From Lachnospiraceae bacterium (lineage in GTDB: Bacteria > Bacillota > Clostridia > Lachnospirales > Lachnospiraceae), in assembly GCA_016283275.1 (NCBI GenBank), contig JAEEMP010000061.1, positions 1-64,000 of the forward strand: DNA of 64,000 nucleotides, written 5' to 3'. Positions 1 to 13,258 of this stretch are shown here, in pieces; the first letter of the stretch is position 1; each line of letters opens with the position of its first letter. The translations under genes and the position numbers were made by a program. Below the pieces are notes generated by a model. It had not been told where the DNA came from, did not search any database, and worked only from the letters and a program-made list of their open reading frames with translations.

Positions 1-1
1 C

Positions 2-41
2 CAGCGCGGTTTAAGACTTCCGGTACCGGATCACCGCGCTG
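2..41. repeat. Inverted repeat with an inner palindrome, upstream of the purA promoter
   Basis: Bases 2-10 are perfectly complementary to 33-41 (9 bp), and the loop holds a perfect 12-bp palindrome, TCCGGTACCGGA, at 19-30. No run of T follows on either strand, so it is not a typical intrinsic terminator. It lies upstream of the purA promoter and would not be in the purA transcript. It could belong to the 3' end of a gene left of the window. Its function is unknown. Confidence 0.5.
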
Positions 42-95
42 CAATAATACACAGTCCGCCGCGGTGGGAAGGTTTTTCTATGCGGTAAGTTTTCA

Positions 96-123
96 TTGAC
101 AAATCGGTTGTTTAGAGTATAAT
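96..123 (+). promoter_or_regulatory. Sigma-A promoter of the purA operon
   Basis: A perfect -35 box TTGACA (96-101) and a perfect -10 box TATAAT (118-123) are separated by 16 bases. Transcription should begin near 130, so the leader would start almost directly with the hairpin at 132-174. No other promoter this strong is visible before 14437, so it probably drives the whole biosynthetic operon. Confidence 0.85.
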
Positions 124-131
124 TTTCGTGT

Positions 132-177
132 AAAGGCAATGGCGTCTTCGGGTAACCGAAGTACCAGCGCCTTTTTT
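132..177 (+). promoter_or_regulatory. Terminator-like leader hairpin (candidate attenuator) before purA
   Basis: AAAGGC (132-137) pairs with GCCTTT (169-174), TGG (140-142) with CCA (164-166), and CTTCGG (146-151) with CCGAAG (156-161) around a GTAA loop. Two asymmetric internal loops, AA/GC and CGT/TA, interrupt the stem. Six T residues follow at 172-177, as in an intrinsic terminator, and the purA start is about 36 bases further on. A terminator between promoter and first gene implies attenuation. The internal loops are possible protein or ligand contacts. The signal is not determined; nitrogen or glutamine status is a guess from the operon content. Confidence 0.6.
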
Positions 178-212
178 CATTGCAAAGACACTAAAACTCC
201 GGAGGTTATACT

Positions 213-1487
213 ATGTCAAATTGCGCAATCGTAGGTATTAACTGGGGTGACGAAGGAAAAGGCAGAATGGTCGATCTTCTTACAGAGAAGTTCGACGTTG
301 TTGTGCGTTTTCAGGGCGGCGGAAATGCCGGTCACACGGTTATTAACGAAAAGGGTAAGTTTGCCCTTCATCTTTTACCCTCGGGTATTTTCCGTGACAA
401 CGTTGTAAACGTTTTGGGTAACGGCGTTGCATTGGATCCCGAGAACTTATGGACTGAGATAAGTGATATCAAGGCAAAGGGTGTGTCCATAACGCCCGAT
501 AATCTTAAGATCAGCGACCGTGCTTCGCTTTTGCTTCCCTGGCACAGGGAGCTTGACGGACTTGAAGAAGCACGTCTGGCCGACAAAAAGTACGGTTCCA
601 CAAAGCAGGGAATAGCACCTTTTTATTCGGATAAGTTCCAGAAGAAGACCATCCTTGCGGGTGAATTGTTCCACCCCGAAAAACTTAAAAGCCACCTTGA
701 GGACTTACTTGAGTGGAAAAACTTAACGATCACAAAGGTATACGGTGCAAAACCCCATACCATGGAAGATATACAGGAATGGCTCGATACATATTGCGAA
801 AAGATCAAGCCGTTTGTATGCGATACCTCAAAGATCTTATATGATGCAAAAGATGCGGGAAAGAGCATTCTTTTTGAGGCACAGCTCGGTTCTTTGCGCG
901 ACATCGATTTCGGTATCCACCCTTATACGACATCATCGAACACCCTGGCTGCATACGCTCCGATAGGATCGGGTGCACCTTCGCTTAAACTTGATGAGAT
1001 AGTGGGTGTGGTTAAAGCATATTCGACCTGTGTCGGCGAAGGCCCCTTCGTATGCGAAATGTTCGGAGAAGAGGCCGATAAGTTAAGAGAAGCAGGTTTT
1101 GAATACGGTGCAAAGACCGGTCGTCCCAGACGAGTGGGACCTGTCGATATCGTGGCAACAAGATACGGCGTAAAGGTCCAGGGCGCTACTTCCATAGCTC
1201 TTACAAAACTCGATGTATTAAGTTACATGGATAAGATCCCGGTATGTACAAAGTACATCGTGGACGGCAAAGAAACGGACGATTTCCCGTTCCCGTCCGA
1301 TCTTGATGACGCTAAGCCCGTTATCGAGTACTTTGACGGATGGAAATCCGACATCTCGGGCATCAGAAAGTGGGAAGATCTTCCCATAAAGGCAAGAGAG
1401 TATGTCGAGTACATCGAGAAGAACATCGGATGTCATATCGGGTATGTATCCGTAGGCGCAGCAAGAGATGAGATCATACGGAGGTAG
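213..1487 (+). CDS. purA: Adenylosuccinate synthetase
   Basis: This enzyme joins IMP and aspartate using GTP to make adenylosuccinate, the first step from IMP to AMP, in the cytoplasm. At 424 residues it has the usual length. The N-terminal phosphate-binding loop reads NWGDEGKG, with Asp13, and GGGNAGHT contains His41, matching the catalytic Asp and His of the family. The ATG follows a strong CGGAGG ribosome site. It is the first gene of a long operon and lies only 3 bases from purB, which catalyses the next step. The promoter at 96-123 and the leader hairpin at 132-177 presumably set its expression. Confidence 0.97.
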   Translation: MSNCAIVGINWGDEGKGRMVDLLTEKFDVVVRFQGGGNAGHTVINEKGKFALHLLPSGIFRDNVVNVLGNGVALDPENLWTEISDIKAKGVSITPDNLKISDRASLLLPWHRELDGLEEARLADKKYGSTKQGIAPFYSDKFQKKTILAGELFHPEKLKSHLEDLLEWKNLTITKVYGAKPHTMEDIQEWLDTYCEKIKPFVCDTSKILYDAKDAGKSILFEAQLGSLRDIDFGIHPYTTSSNTLAAYAPIGSGAPSLKLDEIVGVVKAYSTCVGEGPFVCEMFGEEADKLREAGFEYGAKTGRPRRVGPVDIVATRYGVKVQGATSIALTKLDVLSYMDKIPVCTKYIVDGKETDDFPFPSDLDDAKPVIEYFDGWKSDISGIRKWEDLPIKAREYVEYIEKNIGCHIGYVSVGAARDEIIRR

Positions 1488-1490
1488 GGC

Positions 1491-2906
1491 ATGAGAGATA
1501 TATACGAATCACCGCTTTCATCGCGTTACGCATCAAAATATATGCTCGGTCTTTTTTCGGCAGACACGAGATACAAGACCTGGAGAAAACTCTGGGTGTC
1601 TCTTGCAAAGGCTGAGATGAAACTCGGACTTCCGATCACCGGGGAACAGGTTGAAGAACTTTCGGCTCATCTTGATGATATCGATTACGATGTAGTGGCA
1701 GAACGCGAAAAAGAAGTCCGCCATGATGTTATGGCACATATATATGCATACGGAAAGGTAGCACCGAAGGCAGCAGGCATCATACATCTGGGAGCCACAA
1801 GCTGTTATGTGACCGACAATGCGGATCTTATCCTTTACAGAGATGCGCTTTTGTATTTAAGAAGAGAACTTCTTACCGTCATAAAAAATCTTTCAGATTT
1901 TGCTGATAAATATAAGGCAATGCCCACTTTGGGCTACACGCATTTCCAGCCGGCGCAGCCGGTGACTGTCGGAAAGCGCGCAACACTTTGGATGCAGGAT
2001 TTTATGTCCGATATAGCCGAGATCGATTTTGCGATTTCCAATATAAAGTTTCTGGGCTGCCGCGGTACTACCGGTACCGAAGCAAGTTTCATGGATCTTT
2101 TCGAAGGAGATACAGCCAAGATCGATGAGATGAACAGACTCATCGCGGCGGATTATTCTTTTACCGAATGCTTTGACGTATGCGGACAGACATATCCCAG
2201 AAAAACGGACAGCCGCATTATGGATGCGCTTGCTTCGATAGCACAGAGCTGCTACAGAATGGGCAATGATATAAGACTTCTTGAACACGATCATCAGATA
2301 GAAGAGCCGTTTGAAAAGAATCAGATCGGTTCTTCTGCAATGGCATACAAGAGAAACCCCATAAGAAGCGAGAGAATGTGTTCTTTGGCCAGATATCTTA
2401 TGTGCGATTCCATGAATGCCCAGATGACGGCTTCGGTTCAGTGGCTGGAGCGTTCGCTTGACGATTCCGCAAACAGACGTATAAGTCTTCCGGAGGGCTT
2501 TTTGTGTGCGGATGCGATCATAAGACTCGCACAGAACATTACCGACGGCATAGTGGTCAACGAGACCGTTGTTTCAAGAAACATGAGAGAATACCTTCCT
2601 TTCATAGCTACCGAGAACATTATGATGGAGGCTGTAAAGCGCGGCGGAAACCGTCAGAGCATACACGGTATCATAAGAAAATGTTCAATGGAAAGTTATG
2701 AGGAGATGAAGGCCGGAGGAAAGTGCGATCTTTTATCAAGACTTTCCAAGGAGCCCGAGATAGGCTTAAGCGAAGAAGAGTTAAATTCCTGTTTGAATCC
2801 CGATGCTTATATCGGAAGATGCGCTGAACAGGTTACCAATATCATAAAGAAGGCTGCACCGATGCTTGAAGGTATCGAGCACGGCTCCGAAAGGGTGGAG
2901 ATTTAA
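1491..2906 (+). CDS. purB: Adenylosuccinate lyase
   Basis: It cleaves adenylosuccinate to AMP and fumarate and acts earlier in the pathway on SAICAR. The 471-residue protein belongs to the fumarase/aspartase superfamily. An IHLGATS segment near residue 100 carries the conserved substrate-binding residues, and the flexible signature loop near residue 280 reads [11 protein letters not shown]; the family usually has Pro where this protein has the second Ala. It starts 3 bases after purA, and its TAA stop shares one base with the guaA ATG, so translation is probably coupled. Confidence 0.97.
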   Translation: MRDIYESPLSSRYASKYMLGLFSADTRYKTWRKLWVSLAKAEMKLGLPITGEQVEELSAHLDDIDYDVVAEREKEVRHDVMAHIYAYGKVAPKAAGIIHLGATSCYVTDNADLILYRDALLYLRRELLTVIKNLSDFADKYKAMPTLGYTHFQPAQPVTVGKRATLWMQDFMSDIAEIDFAISNIKFLGCRGTTGTEASFMDLFEGDTAKIDEMNRLIAADYSFTECFDVCGQTYPRKTDSRIMDALASIAQSCYRMGNDIRLLEHDHQIEEPFEKNQIGSSAMAYKRNPIRSERMCSLARYLMCDSMNAQMTASVQWLERSLDDSANRRISLPEGFLCADAIIRLAQNITDGIVVNETVVSRNMREYLPFIATENIMMEAVKRGGNRQSIHGIIRKCSMESYEEMKAGGKCDLLSRLSKEPEIGLSEEELNSCLNPDAYIGRCAEQVTNIIKKAAPMLEGIEHGSERVEI

Positions 2907-4435
2907 TGGATAAGATTCTTGTACTTGATTTCGGAGGCCAGTACAATCAGCTGATTGCAAGGCGCGTCCGTGAGAATAACGTATATGCCGAGATAAAACC
3001 CTACAATAAGATCACAGTTTCGGATATTAAGGAAAAGGGTTACAAAGGTGTCATTTTTACGGGAGGACCCAACAGCGTATACGATGAAAAGTCGCCTCAT
3101 TACGATCCCGAGATATTAAATGCGGGCATTCCGATACTCGGAATATGCTACGGAGCACAGCTCATGGCTTATATGGGCGGAGGCGTTGTAGAAAGCGCAG
3201 CCGATTCGAGCGAATACGGTAAGACCATAGTCAATTTTAAAAACCACGCCATCTTTAAAGATGTAAAAAGTCCGAGCGTGTGCTTTATGAGCCATACGGA
3301 CTATATAGCCAAAACACCGGACAGTTTTACCGTTATCGCCGATACCGATAAATGTCCCTGCGCGGCGATGTGTGACGATAAAAGAAAACTCTATGCGGTC
3401 CAGTTTCATCCCGAAGTTACCCATTCGGAATACGGAAAGCAGATAATAAGAAATTTTGTGTTTGATATCTGCAATTGTTCGAAAGACTGGGTCATGGACA
3501 GCTTTATAGAGACCACGGTCTCTTCTTATAAAGAAAGGCTTTCGGGCAAGAAGGTCCTGCTCGCACTTTCGGGCGGAGTCGATTCTTCGGTAGCGGCAGT
3601 GCTTTTGCACAAAGCCGTAGGCTCGAATCTTGTGTGCGTATTTGTGGATCACGGCCTTCTTCGTAAAGACGAAGGCGATTTTGTGGAGAAGACATTCAAA
3701 GACAAGTTCGGCATGAATCTTATAAGGGTCAATGCCGAGCAAAGGTTCCTTGAAAAATTAAAAGGTGTGACCGAACCCGAAAAGAAAAGAAAGATCATTG
3801 GTGAAGAGTTCATCAGGGTATTTGAGGATGAAGGAAAGAAGATAGGCAAGGTAGATGTTCTCGCACAGGGTACCATCTATCCCGATGTGATTGAAAGCGG
3901 AAAAGGCGACTCGGCTGTCATAAAGAGTCATCACAATGTCGGAGGACTTCCGGATGTTATTTCGTTTGACGAGATAGCAGAGCCTTTAAGAGATCTTTTT
4001 AAAGATGAAGTAAGAGAGGTGGGTCTTAAGCTCGGTATACCTAAAGAGCTTGTATTTCGTCAGCCCTTCCCGGGTCCGGGTCTTGCGGTCAGAGTTATCG
4101 GCGAGCTTACAAAGGAAAAACTTGATATACTTCGTGATGCCGATGCCATCTTCCGCGAGGAAGTGGATAAGGCCGGTATAACCGATGCCAACCAGTATTT
4201 TGCGGTGCTTACAAATACAAGGACTGTAGGCGTTATGGGCGATGCAAGGACTTACGGCTATACGCTTGCATTAAGATCCGTTACCACGGATGATTTCATG
4301 ACTGCGGAATGGACCAGGATACCGTTTGAGGTTCTTGAGATTGCAAGCCACAGGATCACAAACGAAGTCAAAGGCATATCAAGAGTCGTATATGACATTA
4401 CTTCCAAGCCCCCGGCTACGGTCGAGTGGGAGTGA
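2906..4435 (+). CDS. guaA: GMP synthase (glutamine-hydrolysing)
   Basis: It converts XMP to GMP using ATP and the amide of glutamine. The 509-residue protein has an N-terminal class I glutamine amidotransferase domain with nucleophile Cys81 in GICYGAQ and the His-Glu pair in QFHPEV. An ATP-pyrophosphatase domain follows with the P-loop SGGVDSS near residue 225, then the C-terminal dimerisation domain ending in PPATVEWE, which is typical of GuaA. It overlaps purB by one base. Its stop codon is followed at once by the two-hairpin element that separates it from glmS. Confidence 0.97.
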   Translation: MDKILVLDFGGQYNQLIARRVRENNVYAEIKPYNKITVSDIKEKGYKGVIFTGGPNSVYDEKSPHYDPEILNAGIPILGICYGAQLMAYMGGGVVESAADSSEYGKTIVNFKNHAIFKDVKSPSVCFMSHTDYIAKTPDSFTVIADTDKCPCAAMCDDKRKLYAVQFHPEVTHSEYGKQIIRNFVFDICNCSKDWVMDSFIETTVSSYKERLSGKKVLLALSGGVDSSVAAVLLHKAVGSNLVCVFVDHGLLRKDEGDFVEKTFKDKFGMNLIRVNAEQRFLEKLKGVTEPEKKRKIIGEEFIRVFEDEGKKIGKVDVLAQGTIYPDVIESGKGDSAVIKSHHNVGGLPDVISFDEIAEPLRDLFKDEVREVGLKLGIPKELVFRQPFPGPGLAVRVIGELTKEKLDILRDADAIFREEVDKAGITDANQYFAVLTNTRTVGVMGDARTYGYTLALRSVTTDDFMTAEWTRIPFEVLEIASHRITNEVKGISRVVYDITSKPPATVEWE

Positions 4436-4508
4436 GAAGCCATTTGGACGAAGTCCAAATTTTGCATGGCTTCGAGCGATTTGGCAAGATTACGCAATAA
4501 TCGTGCCG
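4436..4508 (+). promoter_or_regulatory. Two-hairpin element, copy A (guaA-glmS gap)
   Basis: Hairpin 1 has an outer stem GAAGCCA (4436-4442)/TGGCTTC (4467-4473) and an inner stem TTTGGAC (4443-4449)/GTCCAAA (4453-4459) closed by a GAA triloop. Hairpin 2 reads GGCA (4483-4486), A, GATTA, loop CGCAA, TAATC, G, TGCC. Copy B at 13143-13229 has the same layout with compensatory base-pair changes. No T-run follows, so it is not a plain terminator. It lies 47 bases before the glmS start. It may be a cis-regulatory or processing RNA structure, or an intergenic palindromic repeat. Confidence 0.65.
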
Positions 4509-4555
4509 GCTTAAAGATATCTGTAACATCGGGCTACTTAAAAGGAGAAATTATA

Positions 4556-8061
<3,506 letters not shown>

Positions 8062-8063
8062 AA

Positions 8064-9158
8064 ATGGAACAGGATTTTAACAGAAAGATCGTATTTGAAA
8101 GCGGAAAAGAAATATACGGATACGGCTTCGGAGCCGGGACCGATAAGGTTCTTGAGATCGTGTTCAACACATCTATGGCAGGGTATCAGGAAATCTTATC
8201 GGATCCGTCATATACCTATCAGGCAGTTGTAATGACTTATCCCTGGATCGGAAATTACGGCATGAGCGATGCGGATTATGAGACAAAGATCCCAACGATA
8301 GGTGCGATGATAGTGCATGAATACAACGATAAGCCCTCATATTTCCGCTCCACGAAAACTCTTGGCGACGTGATGAAGAAATACGATATCGCAGGGATAT
8401 ACGGCGTGGATACAAGGGCGCTCACCCGTCACATAAGGGATAACGGAAGCGCAAAGGTCCTTATCACAAATGCCGATACTCCGTTAAGTGAGGCTGTCAA
8501 CATCCTTAAAGAAAAAGAAGTTCCGCGTGATGCGGTGAGTCTTGTATCGCGCAAGGAAGAAGAAATATATGCCGCTGAGAGCGAAAAGTTTCTGGTAGTC
8601 GCGATCGACTGCGGTATGAAAGCCAATATCGTAAGATCTTTAAACAGACTTAACTGTAAAGTCATAGCGGTCCCTTACAATACTCCCGCCGAGAGGATAG
8701 AAGAGATAGATCCGGACGGTGTATTTGTGTCAAACGGACCGGGGGATCCCGAGGATATCCCCGAAACCGCCGAAACGATAAGAAAACTTATAGGGAAATA
8801 TCCCATTTTCGGTATCTGTCTCGGGCATCAGCTCATTTCTCTTGCATACGGTGCAAAGACCTACAAGCTTAAGTTCGGACACCGCGGAGGCAATCATCCC
8901 GTCAAAAACCTTGAAACGGGAAAGATCGAGATCACAAGCCAGAACCATTCTTATGCCGTTGATGATGAAAGCATAAAGAACACGGGTTTAAAGGTTACTC
9001 ACATAAATCTTCTCGACAATACGGTCGAAGGCGTAAGCGCCGAAGAAGACCGTGTATTTTCGGTACAATATCATCCCGAAAGTGCTCCCGGTCCGCAGGA
9101 CAGTTTTTATCTGTTCCCGAAATTTATCAAGTCTATGGAGAATTCGAAAAATGCCTAA
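8064..9158 (+). CDS. carA: Carbamoyl-phosphate synthase, small (glutaminase) subunit
   Basis: It hydrolyses glutamine and passes ammonia to CarB to make carbamoyl phosphate for pyrimidines and arginine. The 364-residue protein has the CarA-specific N-terminal domain and a C-terminal class I amidotransferase domain with the nucleophile in GICLGHQLIS near residue 250 and the His-Glu pair in YHPES. The start is 2 bases after the pyrG stop. Its last 8 bases overlap carB. There is one carAB pair here and no arginine or pyr genes beside it, so its control probably follows the operon promoter. Confidence 0.96.
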   Translation: MEQDFNRKIVFESGKEIYGYGFGAGTDKVLEIVFNTSMAGYQEILSDPSYTYQAVVMTYPWIGNYGMSDADYETKIPTIGAMIVHEYNDKPSYFRSTKTLGDVMKKYDIAGIYGVDTRALTRHIRDNGSAKVLITNADTPLSEAVNILKEKEVPRDAVSLVSRKEEEIYAAESEKFLVVAIDCGMKANIVRSLNRLNCKVIAVPYNTPAERIEEIDPDGVFVSNGPGDPEDIPETAETIRKLIGKYPIFGICLGHQLISLAYGAKTYKLKFGHRGGNHPVKNLETGKIEITSQNHSYAVDDESIKNTGLKVTHINLLDNTVEGVSAEEDRVFSVQYHPESAPGPQDSFYLFPKFIKSMENSKNA

Positions 9159-12100
9159 AAGAAGTGATATCCGCAAAGTAATGGTCATAGGCTCGGGACC
9201 GATAGTCATCGGTCAGGCGGCTGAGTTTGATTATGCCGGCACACAGGCATGTCTTGCGTTAAGAGAAGAAGGTTACGAAGTGGTGCTGTGTAACTCAAAT
9301 CCCGCCACGATCATGTCGGACACCGCCATAGCCGACAAGATATATATGGAACCGTTGACCGTTGAATTCCTTTCAAAGATCATACGTCACGAAAGACCCG
9401 ATGCCATTCTTCCGGGCATAGGCGGACAGACCGGCATTAACCTTGCGGTCGGCCTTTATAAAAGCGGAGTGCTGGATGAGTGCAAGGTTGAGCTTTTGGG
9501 CACAAAGATCGAAAGTATCGAGCAGGCAGAGGACAGGGAGAAGTTCAAAAGTCTTTGCATAAGCCTCGGCGAACCTGTGCTTCCTTCGGAGACTGCCACC
9601 ACAATGGAAGAAGGCCTTAAAGTTGTCGAGGAGATCGGTTATCCCGTGGTATTGAGACCGGCCTTTACGCTGGGCGGTACGGGCGGCGGATTTGCTGCAA
9701 ACGAGGAAGAATTCATACCTCTTATGAAGAATGCCCTTGCGCTTTCGCCGGTGTCCGAAGTGCTTATCGAGAAAAGCATAAAAGGCTACAAGGAAATAGA
9801 ATACGAAGTAATAAGAGACGGTAACGATACCGCGATCACGGTCTGCAACATGGAAAACATCGATCCCGTCGGTATCCATACGGGTGACTCGATAGTCGTA
9901 TGTCCTTCGCAGACACTTACCAACAAGGAATATCATATGCTCCGTGACAGCGCTCTCAAGATAATAAGAGCCTTAAAGATCGAAGGCGGCTGTAATGTAC
10001 AGTTTGCATTGGATCCGAAGTCATTTAAGTATTTTCTTATAGAAGTAAACCCGAGAGTTTCAAGATCGTCGGCACTTGCATCGAAGGCAAGCGGTTATCC
10101 GATCGCCAGGGTTTCTGCCAAGATCGGTGTGGGCATGACGCTTGATGAGATACCTATAGCCAATACACCCGCTTCTTTTGAGCCTACTCTTGATTATGTG
10201 GTCACAAAGATGCCGAGATTTCCTTTCGATAAATTCGCCGATGCCGACAACGCTCTTTCTACTCAGATGAAAGCGACCGGCGAGGTCATGAGCGTCGGAA
10301 GGACTTTTGCGGAAAGTCTTCTTAAGGCCGTAAGTTCGCTTGAAATAGGCTTATTTCACATGGAAAGTTCAAAGTTTGAAGGTATGAAGGACGGAGAGCT
10401 TGCGGAATATATAAAAGAAGGAAGAGACGACCGTATCTATGCGATAGCCAAGCTTTTAAGAGACGGCGTTTCCGCAGGCAAGATATCTGAGATCACGGGT
10501 ATAGACAGGCTGTTTACCGAGGAGTTTTCAAAGATAGTAAAGGCCGAGCGGGAGATATCTCTTAATGGTCTTGATAAAAAAACAGTACTTAAGGCCAAAA
10601 AACTCGGTTTTTCGGATAAAGAGATAGGAAAACTTACCGGTAAAACCGAAGATGAAATAAGGCAATTCAGGATCGACAACGGGATCGTTCCGGTATATAA
10701 GATGATCGATACGTGTGCATCGGAGTTTTTAAGCTATATCCCGTATTTTTATTCGACTTATGAAGATGAAAACGAGTCGGTCATATCCGATAAAAAGAAG
10801 ATCATCGTTATAGGTTCGGGCCCGATCCGTATCGGACAGGGTGTTGAATTCGATTATTCGACCGTTCACGCGGTAATGACCATCAAGGCCAACGGCTACG
10901 AAGCGATAATAATAAACAATAACCCCGAGACCGTTTCGACCGATTATACCTGTTCGGACAAGCTTTATTTTGAACCTCTTACATTTGAGCACGTTATGAA
11001 CGTTATAGATATGGAAAAGCCCGACGGGGTTATCGTATCACTCGGCGGGCAGACTGCCATAAATCTTGCGGATGTGTTAAGCGCCCACAAGGTACCCATC
11101 ATCGGAACGGGCCGTGAGGCGATAGATACTGCGGAAGACAGGGATCTTTTCGAAAAGCTTCTTATAAAGCTTGATATACCGAGACCTGCGGGACAGGCCG
11201 TTACTTCCATAGAAGAAGGCGTTGAGGCCGCAGCGGCTATAGGCTACCCCGTTTTGGTGCGTCCAAGCTTTGTGCTCGGCGGCCGTGCAATGCAGATAGT
11301 CGCCAAGGAAGAGGAACTGTTAAATTACTTAAAAACTGCTGTTGAGATCGATAAGGACAAGCCTGTTTTGGTGGATAAGTATATCCGCGGCAAAGAAGTG
11401 GAAGTCGATGCGGTCTGTGACGGTGAAAGAGTATTCATACCCGGTATCATGGAGCTTGTGGAGCGTACGGGTATCCATTCCGGCGACTCAATAAGTGTTT
11501 ATCCGCCCTACAGTATCTCAAAGAACGTTAAAGACAAGATCCTTGATTATACCGAAAGACTCGGCATAGCAATCGGCATAAGAGGTCTTTACAATATCCA
11601 GTTTATCGTCACCAGGGAAGAGGATGTTTATATCATAGAGGTCAACCCGCGTTCTTCGAGAACGGTACCGTTTTTGTCAAAATCAACGGGTTATTCGCTC
11701 GCGGATATCGCCACTAAGGTAATGATGGGCATTTCCTTAAAAGAGCAGGGGATCACCGATAAATATCCGGGTGAAAAGGATATGTTCTACGTTAAGGTTC
11801 CCGCATTTTCGTTCCTTAAGCTTCAGGGAATGGATGCATATCTTTCACCTGAGATGAAGTCGACCGGCGAGGCTATCGGCTACGATAAAAAGCTTCATCG
11901 TGCGGTCTACAAAGCGCTTATTGCTTCTGGCATCAAGGTTACGGATTACGGAACGGTAATATTTACGCTTGCCGATGAAGATAAGATCGAAGCACTTCCT
12001 CTTGCAAAGAGATTTCTGGACTTAGGCTTTAATATCGAGGCCACAAGTCTTACGGGAACGGTGTTCAAAGAACACGGCATCCCCACCAAGAAGCTAAAAA

Positions 12101-12327
12101 AGATAAGCGAAGGAAGCGAAGAGATACTGGATGCCATCCGTTCGGGCCGCATAAGCTATATCGTCAATACCCGTGCGATCTTATCGGGAGTTCACTATAT
12201 AGACGGTGAGCTTATACGAAAATGCGCGGTACAGAACAATATCACGATGTTTTCATCGCTTGATACGGTAAAGATGTTGCTCGATGTACTTGAAGAGATA
12301 TCCATCGGAGTATCCACGATCAACTGA
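9151..12327 (+). CDS. carB: Carbamoyl-phosphate synthase, large subunit
   Basis: It makes carbamoyl phosphate from bicarbonate, two ATP and ammonia supplied by CarA. I chose the ATG at 9151, which gives MPKRSDIRKVMVIGSGP and an 8-base overlap with carA; an in-frame start at 9052 would add 33 residues read from carA sequence. The 1058 residues show the internal duplication typical of CarB: two ATP-grasp halves, each opening with an IGSGP(I)xIGQ motif (near residues 12 and 555), then a C-terminal MGS-like allosteric domain. The length is normal. Confidence 0.97.
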   Translation: MPKRSDIRKVMVIGSGPIVIGQAAEFDYAGTQACLALREEGYEVVLCNSNPATIMSDTAIADKIYMEPLTVEFLSKIIRHERPDAILPGIGGQTGINLAVGLYKSGVLDECKVELLGTKIESIEQAEDREKFKSLCISLGEPVLPSETATTMEEGLKVVEEIGYPVVLRPAFTLGGTGGGFAANEEEFIPLMKNALALSPVSEVLIEKSIKGYKEIEYEVIRDGNDTAITVCNMENIDPVGIHTGDSIVVCPSQTLTNKEYHMLRDSALKIIRALKIEGGCNVQFALDPKSFKYFLIEVNPRVSRSSALASKASGYPIARVSAKIGVGMTLDEIPIANTPASFEPTLDYVVTKMPRFPFDKFADADNALSTQMKATGEVMSVGRTFAESLLKAVSSLEIGLFHMESSKFEGMKDGELAEYIKEGRDDRIYAIAKLLRDGVSAGKISEITGIDRLFTEEFSKIVKAEREISLNGLDKKTVLKAKKLGFSDKEIGKLTGKTEDEIRQFRIDNGIVPVYKMIDTCASEFLSYIPYFYSTYEDENESVISDKKKIIVIGSGPIRIGQGVEFDYSTVHAVMTIKANGYEAIIINNNPETVSTDYTCSDKLYFEPLTFEHVMNVIDMEKPDGVIVSLGGQTAINLADVLSAHKVPIIGTGREAIDTAEDRDLFEKLLIKLDIPRPAGQAVTSIEEGVEAAAAIGYPVLVRPSFVLGGRAMQIVAKEEELLNYLKTAVEIDKDKPVLVDKYIRGKEVEVDAVCDGERVFIPGIMELVERTGIHSGDSISVYPPYSISKNVKDKILDYTERLGIAIGIRGLYNIQFIVTREEDVYIIEVNPRSSRTVPFLSKSTGYSLADIATKVMMGISLKEQGITDKYPGEKDMFYVKVPAFSFLKLQGMDAYLSPEMKSTGEAIGYDKKLHRAVYKALIASGIKVTDYGTVIFTLADEDKIEALPLAKRFLDLGFNIEATSLTGTVFKEHGIPTKKLKKISEGSEEILDAIRSGRISYIVNTRAILSGVHYIDGELIRKCAVQNNITMFSSLDTVKMLLDVLEEISIGVSTIN

Positions 12328-12368
12328 AATATATGATGCTTTGAAAGAGGCATGCCACGGAGGGGAAA

Positions 12369-13178
12369 ATGAAATTTACAAAAATGCAGGGACTCGGAAA
12401 CGATTATTTGTATGTGTACGGTGAGGTTCCGGAAAATATAGAGGAGTTGGCGATCAAACTTTCCGACAGGCATTTCGGTGCGGGTTCAGACGGTATGATC
12501 TATATAAGTCCTTCGGATATCGCGGATTTTAAGATGCGGATATTCAACGCCGACGGAAGCGAAGCCATGATGTGCGGAAACGGCATACGCTGTGTGGGAA
12601 AGTACGTCTACGAAAAAGGTTATACCGATAAGACCAATCTGAAGATAGAAACGCTTTCCGGCATCAAATATTTAAGTTTAAATCTCTGCGGAGGACTTGT
12701 GAAAAACGTATCCGTCAACATGGGACAGGCAACTGCGGGAAAAGACAAAAAGCTGATCATAGACGGTAAGGAGATCATTTTGACGCCCGTATCTGTCGGC
12801 AATCCTCATGCCGTGATCTTTACGGAAGATGTTGAGAGCGTAAAACTTGAAGAGATAGGACCGAAGATCGAAAATCACGAAGAGTTTCCGGGCGGAGTAA
12901 ATGTCGAATTTGTGCAGGTCATAGGCGAGAACGAATTAAGGATGCGTGTGTGGGAGCGCGGAAGCGGGATCACAATGGCGTGCGGGACCGGAGCCTGTGC
13001 CGTAACGTTTGCGAGCGTAAAAAAAGGTATAGCGGACAGCGATACCGATATAAGGATCTATCTTGACGGCGGTGTTCTCACCACAAAAGTATCGAACAAC
13101 GATTATCTTTTGATGACCGGCCCTGCCGAATTTGTTTATTCAGGCGAAACCAATGTGGACGAAGTCCGCATTTCATAA
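12369..13178 (+). CDS. dapF: Diaminopimelate epimerase
   Basis: It converts LL-diaminopimelate to the meso form used for lysine and peptidoglycan cross-links. The two catalytic cysteines are visible: Cys69 in MMCGNGIRC and Cys205 in MACGTGACA, each in the expected Gly-rich loop. The length of 269 residues is normal. A GGAGGGG site precedes the ATG. It follows carB by 41 bases and seems to be part of the same transcript. Its last 36 bases, including the stop codon, lie inside the first hairpin of two-hairpin element copy B, so that element constrains the C-terminal codons. Confidence 0.95.
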   Translation: MKFTKMQGLGNDYLYVYGEVPENIEELAIKLSDRHFGAGSDGMIYISPSDIADFKMRIFNADGSEAMMCGNGIRCVGKYVYEKGYTDKTNLKIETLSGIKYLSLNLCGGLVKNVSVNMGQATAGKDKKLIIDGKEIILTPVSVGNPHAVIFTEDVESVKLEEIGPKIENHEEFPGGVNVEFVQVIGENELRMRVWERGSGITMACGTGACAVTFASVKKGIADSDTDIRIYLDGGVLTTKVSNNDYLLMTGPAEFVYSGETNVDEVRIS

Positions 13179-13229
13179 ATGGTTTCGCCGTCGTTGGCAG
13201 GTGCGGTTTCATAGAAGCCGCGCGTGCCG
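13143..13229 (+). promoter_or_regulatory. Two-hairpin element, copy B (dapF-dapL junction)
   Basis: Hairpin 1 has a perfect 10-bp outer stem GGCGAAACCA (13143-13152)/TGGTTTCGCC (13180-13189) and an 8-bp inner stem ATGTGGAC (13153-13160)/GTCCGCAT (13164-13171) with a GAA triloop. Hairpin 2 reads GGCA (13196-13199), G, GTGCGGTTTC, loop ATA, GAAGCCGCGC, G, TGCCG (ending 13229). Against copy A, paired positions differ in concert (G-C to A-T in the outer stem, T-A to G-C in the inner stem), while GGAC-GAA-GTCC and TTGGCA...TGCCG are identical. It ends 29 bases before the dapL start. Confidence 0.65.
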
Positions 13230-13258
13230 TTACAACTTTAATTAGGGGAGACAGAAGT

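Noticed and set aside
2..41. The first inverted repeat as a terminator for an upstream gene
   Set aside because: No T-run follows on either strand.
1..130. A purine riboswitch controlling purA
   Set aside because: No conserved three-way junction with the purine aptamer loops could be found, and the likely transcript starts near 130.
3116..3742. Long minus-strand reading frames inside guaA and other plus-strand genes
   Set aside because: They lie wholly inside recognised genes, lack ribosome sites and show no protein family; they follow from codon bias of the real gene.
4436..4555. A glmS ribozyme before glmS
   Set aside because: The conserved catalytic core (AGCGCC cleavage region and pseudoknotted P1-P2) is not visible, and the gap is filled by the two-hairpin element.
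4466..4555. An upstream start for glmS at 4466
   Set aside because: It would place 30 residues before the Cys that must be the N-terminal nucleophile, has no ribosome site, and runs through the two-hairpin element.
9052..9150. An upstream start for carB at 9052
   Set aside because: The added 33 residues are an out-of-frame reading of carA and lack a ribosome site; the ATG at 9151 starts like other CarB proteins.
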